Shown: positions 57,151-64,000 of the stretch, piece by piece
Layout: every line of letters starts with the position of its first letter
How positions within the stretch are numbered: position 1 is the stretch's first letter
Source of the DNA: Albidovulum inexpectatum
GTDB taxonomy: Bacteria > Pseudomonadota > Alphaproteobacteria > Rhodobacterales > Rhodobacteraceae
NCBI RefSeq assembly: GCF_002927635.1
Contig: NZ_PRDS01000001.1
Location: 434,001-498,000 of the forward strand
Length of the DNA stretch: 64,000 nucleotides
Direction: 5' to 3'
Position numbers and translations under genes: made by a program
Notes under the pieces: model-generated
Seen by the model: the letters and a program-made list of their open reading frames with translations, nothing else
Told to the model about the DNA's origin: nothing
Database searches by the model: none

Positions 57151-58599
57151 TCAGATCCCCGCGCTGCTGTCCCAGCCCGAGATCGCCTTGACCTCGAGGA
57201 ACTCCTCGATTCCCCAGACCCCGCCTTCGCGCGCGCGGCCCGAAGCCTTGACACCACCAAAGGGCGAGCCCGCGCCACGCGGCTGGCCGTTCATCTCGAC
57301 CATGCCGGATTTCAGGCGCAGGGCTAGCCGGTTGCGCCGCGCGCCGTCCTCGCTCTGGACGTAATTCGTCAGGCCATAGGGCGTGTCATTGGCGATCCGC
57401 ACGGCCTCTTCCTCGTCGGTGAAGGGAATGATGCACAGGACCGGACCAAAGATTTCCTCGCGCTCGATCGTCATTCCGGGGCGGACATCGGCAAAGACGG
57501 TGGGGCGCACGTAGTAGCCGCGATTCATGCCCTCGGGCAGGCCGGGGCCGCCTGCCACCAGGCGCGCGCCTTCCTCGATCCCCTTCTGGATATAGGACTG
57601 TATCTGGTCCCATTGCCGCTTGTTGACGACCGGGCCGATATGGCGTCCGGGCTCGCTGGCCGGTCCGACCTTGATGCCGCGCGCGATTTCGGCGGCTTCC
57701 TCGACCACGCGGTCATAGATCGAGCGTTCGACCAGCATCCGCGAGGGTGCGTTGCAGCTCTGGCCCGAATTGTTCATCATGTGCAGCACGCCGCGCTTGA
57801 CCGCCTTGTCGTCGGCATCGGCAAAGATCAGGTTCGCGCCCTTTCCGCCCAGCTCCAGCGCGACGCGTTTCAGTGTCTCGGCCGCCGCGCGGCTGATCGC
57901 GCGGCCCGCGCGGGTCGAACCGGTGAACGAGATCATCTGCACGACGGGATGCTCGGACAACCTTGTGCCGACCCCCGCGCCATCGCCGTTGACCAGGTTG
58001 AACACGCCCGGCGGCACCCCTGCATCGTGCAGCATCTCGGCAAAGATCATCGCGTTCAGCGGCGCTTCCTCGGACGGTTTCAGCACACAGGTGCAGCCCG
58101 CCAGAAGCGCCGGAATGACCTTCAGCGCGATCTGGTTGATCGGCCAGTTCCACGGTGTGATCAGCCCCACCACCCCGATCGGCTCCAGCACGATCCGGTC
58201 ATCGGGGGCGTGCGGGCCAAGCGGCCGGATCCATTCGATCTGGTCAAAGGCCGTCAGAAAGTTCTTCAGATGCCACGGCAGGCAGGGCGCCTGCTGGTCG
58301 CGGGCCATGTCGATGGGGGCGCCCATCTCCATGCTGATCGCCTGGGCCAGTTCCTCTTTCCGGCGCTCGTACTGGTCAAGGATCGCGGCGACGATCCGGC
58401 GCCGTTCGGCCGGCGGCGTGGCCGACCATTCGGGCAGCGCCGCCTGCGCGGCGGCAACGGCCGCGTCGGCATCGGCAGCCGATCCCAGAGAGATCACCGC
58501 GCAGGGCTCCTCGGTCGAAGGGTCGATCACCGGGCAGTCGCGCCCCCCGATCGGCGCGACCCAGCGCCCGTTGATATAGAATTCGCGACGTTCGATCAT
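57151..58599 (-). CDS. NAD(P)-dependent aldehyde dehydrogenase family protein
   Basis: Class ALDH oxidising an aldehyde to the acid; substrate unknown. 482 residues: GLITPWNWPINQIALKV, SFTGSTRAGRAI (cofactor site), catalytic Glu in LELGGKGAN, nucleophile Cys282 in NNSGQSCNAPSRM, EIFGPVLCIIPF, and PFGGVKASGRAREGG. ATG 58599 with GAGGTG just upstream. The distal PRGAGSPFGG differs from betaine aldehyde dehydrogenases, so I leave it unnamed. Divergent from the peroxiredoxin gene across 171 bp. Confidence 0.92.
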   Translation of the reverse strand: MIERREFYINGRWVAPIGGRDCPVIDPSTEEPCAVISLGSAADADAAVAAAQAALPEWSATPPAERRRIVAAILDQYERRKEELAQAISMEMGAPIDMARDQQAPCLPWHLKNFLTAFDQIEWIRPLGPHAPDDRIVLEPIGVVGLITPWNWPINQIALKVIPALLAGCTCVLKPSEEAPLNAMIFAEMLHDAGVPPGVFNLVNGDGAGVGTRLSEHPVVQMISFTGSTRAGRAISRAAAETLKRVALELGGKGANLIFADADDKAVKRGVLHMMNNSGQSCNAPSRMLVERSIYDRVVEEAAEIARGIKVGPASEPGRHIGPVVNKRQWDQIQSYIQKGIEEGARLVAGGPGLPEGMNRGYYVRPTVFADVRPGMTIEREEIFGPVLCIIPFTDEEEAVRIANDTPYGLTNYVQSEDGARRNRLALRLKSGMVEMNGQPRGAGSPFGGVKASGRAREGGVWGIEEFLEVKAISGWDSSAGI

Positions 58600-58770
58600 G
58601 GCGCACCTCATTGTCTGTCGCGGGCAGGGTGTCAGGGGCCGGCCGATTTGCCAAGGCCCCAGATTGCCGGGGTGACAGGGCGGCGTGTCGCGACTTTTGA
58701 CAGGTGCAATTCCCGCGCGGAATGCTTATCTCTGCGGCGTCACCTCAGACAACCGGACAAGGAGATTCCG

Positions 58771-59424
58771 ATGGGCATCCGCATCAACGAAACCGTCCCC
58801 GATTTCACCGCTCAGACCGATCAGGGCGTGATCCAGTTCCATGAATGGATCGGCGACAGCTGGGCGATCCTGTTCTCGCACCCCAAGGACTTCACGCCCG
58901 TCTGCACCACCGAATTCGGCGCCGTGGCCCAGCTGGCCGAGGAATGGAAGAAGCGCAACACCAAGGTCATCGGCCTGTCGGTCGATGGCGTCGAAGAACA
59001 CAAGCGCTGGAAGCGCGACATCGAATCCGTCGCCAAGGCCTATCCGGGCTTCCCGATCATCGCCGACGATGACCTGCACGTGTCCAAGGCCTTCGACATG
59101 CTGCCCGCCGACGCCTATCTGCCCGAAAACGCGACCCCGGCCGACACGGCCACGGTGCGCGCGGTCTTCATCATCGGGCCGGACAAGAAGCTGAAATTGT
59201 CGATGCTGTATCCGATGAATGTCGGCCGCAATTTTGCCGAGGTCCTGCGCGCGCTGGACGCCCTGCAGGCGGCCGAGGCCAACAACGTGGCCATGCCAGC
59301 CAACTGGACCCAGGGCCAGGACGTGATCGTTCCGCTGTCGGTCGATGACGAGACGGCCGAAAAGAAATACGGCAAGATCAACAAGGTCCTGCCCTATCTG
59401 CGCTACGCCAAGTTGCCCGGCTGA
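58771..59424 (+). CDS. 1-Cys peroxiredoxin (Prx6 type)
   Basis: Thiol peroxidase reducing H2O2 and organic hydroperoxides. 217 residues. Peroxidatic Cys45 in HPKDFTPVCTTEF is the only cysteine in the protein, so there is no resolving Cys and an external thiol must recycle it. The Prx6-specific C-terminal domain (YPMNVGRNFAEVLRALDALQ, NKVLPYLRYAKLPG) is present. AAGGAG precedes ATG 58771; TTGACA at 58697 is a possible -35 but I could not find a convincing -10. Confidence 0.95.
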   Translation: MGIRINETVPDFTAQTDQGVIQFHEWIGDSWAILFSHPKDFTPVCTTEFGAVAQLAEEWKKRNTKVIGLSVDGVEEHKRWKRDIESVAKAYPGFPIIADDDLHVSKAFDMLPADAYLPENATPADTATVRAVFIIGPDKKLKLSMLYPMNVGRNFAEVLRALDALQAAEANNVAMPANWTQGQDVIVPLSVDDETAEKKYGKINKVLPYLRYAKLPG

Positions 59425-59448
59425 ACCGGCGCGGGGGCAAGCCAAAAC

Positions 59449-59480
59449 GGCCCGGCGGCATCAGCCCGCCGGGCCTTTTT
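59449..59480 (+). terminator. intrinsic terminator of the peroxiredoxin gene
   Basis: GGCCCGGCGG, 7-nt loop, CCGCCGGGCC, TTTTT: a perfect 10-bp stem with T5, 25 bp after the stop codon. Confidence 0.9.
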
Positions 59481-59501
59481 CTGTCCCGCGGTCAAGGAAA
59501 G

Positions 59502-59530
59502 AAAAAGGCCCCGGCAATGATGCCGGGGCC
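59502..59530 (-). terminator. intrinsic terminator of pnp
   Basis: On the minus strand: GGCCCCGGCA, 4-nt loop, TGCCGGGGCC, TTTTT. Perfect 10-bp stem, 20 bp beyond the pnp stop. It lies back to back with the peroxiredoxin terminator. Confidence 0.9.
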
Positions 59531-59549
59531 GATCCCAGGGAAAGGCGCC

Positions 59550-61700
<2,151 letters not shown>

Positions 61701-61718
61701 CTATTTCGGTTCCTCTGA

Positions 61719-61743
61719 GGAGCATCCGGCCCTCCGGTGCTCC
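61719..61743 (-). promoter_or_regulatory. pnp leader hairpin next to the ribosome-binding site
   Basis: 10-bp stem with a single bulge (61719-61729 with 61734-61743) about 20 nt before the pnp ATG on the minus strand. In enterobacteria pnp autoregulates through RNase III cleavage of a leader hairpin; this could be an analogous element. Confidence 0.5.
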
Positions 61744-61833
61744 CATACTTGTGGCGGCCCCATTGCCGCCGCCCCCAATCCTATGCATGCCCCGGGGGCC
61801 CAGGTTCACGTCTCAGATGGCCGCGCAATACCG

Positions 61834-61863
61834 CAGATCGCGCCTTTTGGGAAGCGCGATCTG
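61834..61863. promoter_or_regulatory. 10-bp perfect inverted repeat between SDHAF4-like gene and pnp
   Basis: CAGATCGCGC, 10-nt loop, GCGCGATCTG. It lies 34 bp after the stop of the SDHAF4-like gene and 134 bp before pnp. No T-tract: a weak terminator, an mRNA end-protector or part of the pnp leader. Confidence 0.55.
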
Positions 61864-61896
61864 ACATGCTGCGTCACCAACGGCACCAAAGACCGC

Positions 61897-62115
61897 TCAG
61901 AAATCGACGGCGATGCCCTTGCGCTCCCAGTCGCCATAGCGGACGGGCTCCGGGCCCTCGCGGCCGCCCAGTTCCGGCGGCAGGTTCAGGGCGCGCGCCT
62001 GCGCGCGGCGCGCCTCGGCCTCGGCAAGGGCGCGGCGCGCGGCGGGGGGAAGTTCGTCACGTTCCGATTGCGGTCCGGGGTCGGTATTGTCCGTGTTGCG
62101 CGTCTCGTCGCTCAT
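61897..62115 (-). CDS. DUF1674 / succinate dehydrogenase assembly factor 4-like protein
   Basis: 72-residue protein related to mitochondrial SDHAF4, which protects and matures the flavinylated SdhA subunit. The hallmark is the C-terminus: REGPEPVRYGDWERKGIAVDF, where the RYGDWE...G..DF motif defines the family. The N-terminal half is acidic and Ala/Arg-rich, probably disordered. GACAAGGAAAG precedes ATG 62115. Divergent from the RsmB-like gene. Confidence 0.9.
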   Translation of the reverse strand: MSDETRNTDNTDPGPQSERDELPPAARRALAEAEARRAQARALNLPPELGGREGPEPVRYGDWERKGIAVDF

Positions 62116-62208
62116 CGGCGCTTTCCTTGTCTGCGGCACGGCCATGATATAGGGCCAGATCAGACGCCGTCCAACCCGCCTGCGCGGCGACGGCAAGACG
62201 GGGGCACG

Positions 62209-63516
62209 ATGGGCAGGATTTCGCAACAGATGGTCCGTTCGGCGCGACAGGGCGCGCTGCGGCTCGTGCTTGGCGTGACAGAGGCGCCCGACGGACAGGG
62301 TCGGTCGATCGCCGACCAGATTGCCTCGGGCCTGTTGGCGCCCCTGTCGCCACCAGACCGCGCGCGGGCCCAGCGCCTTGCGCTTGCAACGCTGCGCAAT
62401 GTCGCGCGCGCCGAACACGTCCTGCGCCCGCGGCTGCGCAAGCCGCCGCCGCCGGTGATCCGCGCCCTTCTGCGTCTGTCCGTGGTCGAGATGCTTGCCG
62501 AAGGCGCGCCGTCGCACGCCGTCGTGAACGACGCCGTCGCGCTGACGCGCGAGATGGGCGCTGCCGGCATGGCCGGCATGGTGAACGCCGTGCTGCGCGC
62601 GGCAGCTGCGACACCGCAGGCTGACTGGGACGCCCTGCCGCCCCAGCCGCTGCCCAACTGGCTGCGCGGGCGGTTGATGTCAGCCTATGGCAAGAAGGCC
62701 GTTCAGGCGATCGAGGCGGCACATGCGCGCGGCGCGGATCTCGACCTGACGCCGCGTGATGGCGATGCCACGACGCTGGCCGCGACCCTGGGTGCCGAGG
62801 CTCTGCCCACCGGCTCGGTTCGCATCCGTGGCGCGGCGCAGGTCTCGCAGCTTCCGGGCTACGAGCAGGGCGGCTGGTGGGTCCAGGACGCCGCCGCCGC
62901 GATCCCCGCCCGGGTGCTGGCCGCACGGCCCGGGGAACGCGTGCTCGACCTTTGCGCCGCGCCGGGGGGCAAGACGCTGCAGCTTGCCGCGACGGGCGCA
63001 AGCGTCACCGCGCTGGACATCTCGGACCAGAGGATGGATCGGCTGCGCCAGAACCTGACCCGCTGTGGGCTCTCGGCCGAATGCGTCGTCGCCGACGCGC
63101 TGGACTGGCAGCCAGACCAGCCCTTCGACGCGGTGCTTCTGGATGCGCCATGTTCGGCGACCGGCACGATCCGCCGCCATCCCGACCTGCCCTTCATCCG
63201 CGACGGCAAGTCGATCGCACAGATCGCCGATCTGCAGGACCGGCTGATCGATCGTGCGCTTGGCTTCCTGCGGCCCGGCGGGCGGCTTGTCTTCGCGACC
63301 TGTTCGCTGCTGCCCGAGGAAGGCGAATCCCGGCTCGCGGCCGCGCTCGAACGCCACCCCGGGCTGCGGGCAAACCGCGAGGCCCTTGACCTGCCGGGAA
63401 TTGCGCCGCAATGGATCACGGCAGATGGCGGCCTGCGCCTGCGTCCGGATTACTGGCCGGAACGGGGCGGAATGGATGGGTTCTTCGTGGCCCGGCTGGA
63501 TCTTCCGGGCGCATGA
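62209..63516 (+). CDS. RsmB/NOP family rRNA (cytosine-C5) methyltransferase
   Basis: SAM-dependent m5C methyltransferase on rRNA. 435 residues: an N-terminal NusB-like helical domain (about 5-150; APSHAVVNDAVALTRE) typical of RsmB, then the catalytic fold with LDLCAAPGGKTLQLA (SAM site), the PC motif DAPCSATGTIRRHPD and the catalytic Cys motif FATCSLLPEEGE. ATG 62209 has GGGGG 5 nt upstream. Its stop overlaps the heparinase start as ATGA. RsmB would methylate 16S C967; in alphaproteobacteria the exact target is inferred. Confidence 0.9.
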   Translation: MGRISQQMVRSARQGALRLVLGVTEAPDGQGRSIADQIASGLLAPLSPPDRARAQRLALATLRNVARAEHVLRPRLRKPPPPVIRALLRLSVVEMLAEGAPSHAVVNDAVALTREMGAAGMAGMVNAVLRAAAATPQADWDALPPQPLPNWLRGRLMSAYGKKAVQAIEAAHARGADLDLTPRDGDATTLAATLGAEALPTGSVRIRGAAQVSQLPGYEQGGWWVQDAAAAIPARVLAARPGERVLDLCAAPGGKTLQLAATGASVTALDISDQRMDRLRQNLTRCGLSAECVVADALDWQPDQPFDAVLLDAPCSATGTIRRHPDLPFIRDGKSIAQIADLQDRLIDRALGFLRPGGRLVFATCSLLPEEGESRLAAALERHPGLRANREALDLPGIAPQWITADGGLRLRPDYWPERGGMDGFFVARLDLPGA

Positions 63517-64000
63517 GGCAAGAGCGGGAGCGGCGGATGGCGCGGCGACAGGCGAACGGGCGGGTCAGGATCGGTATCGCGAACCGGTTTCATGCGCGCC
63601 TTGCGGCCCTGTCGGGCGCAACGCCTGAACTGACCCGCCCGCCCGAACCCCGGGACATCGGATCGATCCCGCGCGGACGCGATCTGGCGCGCGGACGGTT
63701 CCGCATGGCCGGCCACATGATCGACAGCGATCCCGAACGGATCTGGGACCAGCCTCCACCCGACAGATACTTCGCCCACGAACTGCACGGTTTCGGCTGG
63801 CTCGACGACCTTGCCGCCGCGGCCGATGCCGCCGCGCGTGAAACGGCCGCGCGGGCGGTCATGGCATGGATCGCGCGGTTCGGCCGCGGCAGCGGCCCGG
63901 GCTGGACCCCGGCGGTAACGGGCCGCCGGGTGATGCGCTGGATCGACCATTCCGCCATGATCCTGGACAAGGCGACGCCCGGCCAAAGCGCCGCCTTCCG
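63513..64000 (+). CDS. heparinase II/III family protein (N-terminal fragment, runs off window)
   Basis: First 162 residues of a probable polysaccharide lyase of the heparinase II/III superfamily. Seen: IGSIPRGRDLARGRFRMAG, PERIWDQPPPDRYFAHELHGFGWLDDLAA, and GPGWTPAVTGRRVMRWIDHSAMIL, which form the N-terminal alpha/alpha-toroid of this bacterial group. The catalytic region lies beyond the window. ATG 63513 overlaps the RsmB stop (ATGA); ATG 63537 has a better ribosome site (GGGAG). Following an RsmB gene is the usual place for it in Rhodobacterales. Confidence 0.85.
   Translation, partial: MRQERERRMARRQANGRVRIGIANRFHARLAALSGATPELTRPPEPRDIGSIPRGRDLARGRFRMAGHMIDSDPERIWDQPPPDRYFAHELHGFGWLDDLAAAADAAARETAARAVMAWIARFGRGSGPGWTPAVTGRRVMRWIDHSAMILDKATPGQSAAF

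Noticed and set aside
58697-58731. TTGACA plus TTATCT as the peroxiredoxin promoter
   Set aside because: The spacing is 23 bp, too long for a sigma-70 promoter; only the -35-like hexamer is convincing.

Overview
This is GC-rich chromosomal DNA (roughly two thirds G+C by eye) from an alphaproteobacterium, most likely a Rhodobacterales species such as Paracoccus or a Rhodobacter relative. The evidence is gene-family content and order: pcm-tolC-PopZ, mutM/ubiE-ubiB, rpsT-dnaA-dnaN-recF, a DUF6280 protein, an IalB protein, an SDHAF4-type protein, a PutR/PutA divergon, and RsmB followed by heparinase II/III. I see no rRNA, CRISPR array, insertion sequence or prophage. Most of the window is dense housekeeping sequence with many ATGA/TGATG stop-start overlaps. 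Only one gene-free stretch exceeds 300 bp, between rpsT and dnaA.

Layout. 1-5.5 kb: surface-polysaccharide block (glycosyltransferase, galE, galU, kdsB-like, cysQ, and a divergent ABC export permease). 5.5-9.5 kb: alkB and the dnaK-dnaJ chaperone operon behind a sigma-32-like promoter. 9.5-15 kb: radC, pcm-like methyltransferase, tolC, PopZ-family gene, DUF6280 gene, efp. 14.4-19.3 kb: leftward valS, aminotransferase, ygfZ. 19.4-22.5 kb: AsnC/Lrp regulator divergent from a fold-III decarboxylase, then a DUF2235 hydrolase. 22.5-26 kb: metF/metR divergon with a perfect MetR-type box, glycerophosphodiesterase, suhB. 26-31.2 kb: GFA protein, rhomboid protease, putA, putR. 31.2-35.6 kb: tRNA-Leu, a second MTHFR-like gene with a cysteine-rich partner, dinB, N-formylglutamate amidohydrolase, tRNA-Val, rpmJ. 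35.6-38 kb: a cysteine-free caspase-like periplasmic protein and a LysE exporter. 38-42.6 kb: recF, dnaN, dnaA, rpsT. 42.7-51.1 kb: enoyl-CoA hydratase, mutM, ubiE-ubiB, asparaginase, IalB, gyrB. 51.2-64 kb: RluA-type synthase, DUF1643, RTX-repeat protein, rpsO, dapB, rbfA, a secreted glycosidase-like protein, truB, aldehyde dehydrogenase, 1-Cys peroxiredoxin, pnp, SDHAF4-like, RsmB-like and the start of a heparinase II/III gene.

How the genes work together. The window combines replication initiation (dnaA, dnaN, recF, gyrB), translation and ribosome maturation (valS, efp, rpsT, rpsO, rpmJ, rbfA, truB, RluA/RsmB enzymes), RNA turnover (pnp), protein folding (dnaKJ), ubiquinone synthesis (ubiE, ubiB), one-carbon/methionine metabolism (metF, metR, MTHFR/MetV-like pair) and amino-acid catabolism (putA, asparaginase). 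The less ordinary observations are regulatory or architectural: a GANTC (CcrM) site cluster upstream of dnaA, a 15-bp perfect inverted repeat around the rhomboid start codon, a tRNA-Leu gene overlapped antisense by a CDS, a pseudo-caspase with peptidoglycan-binding domains, and the separation of rpsO from pnp. I found no clear candidate for a wholly new defence or mobile system.
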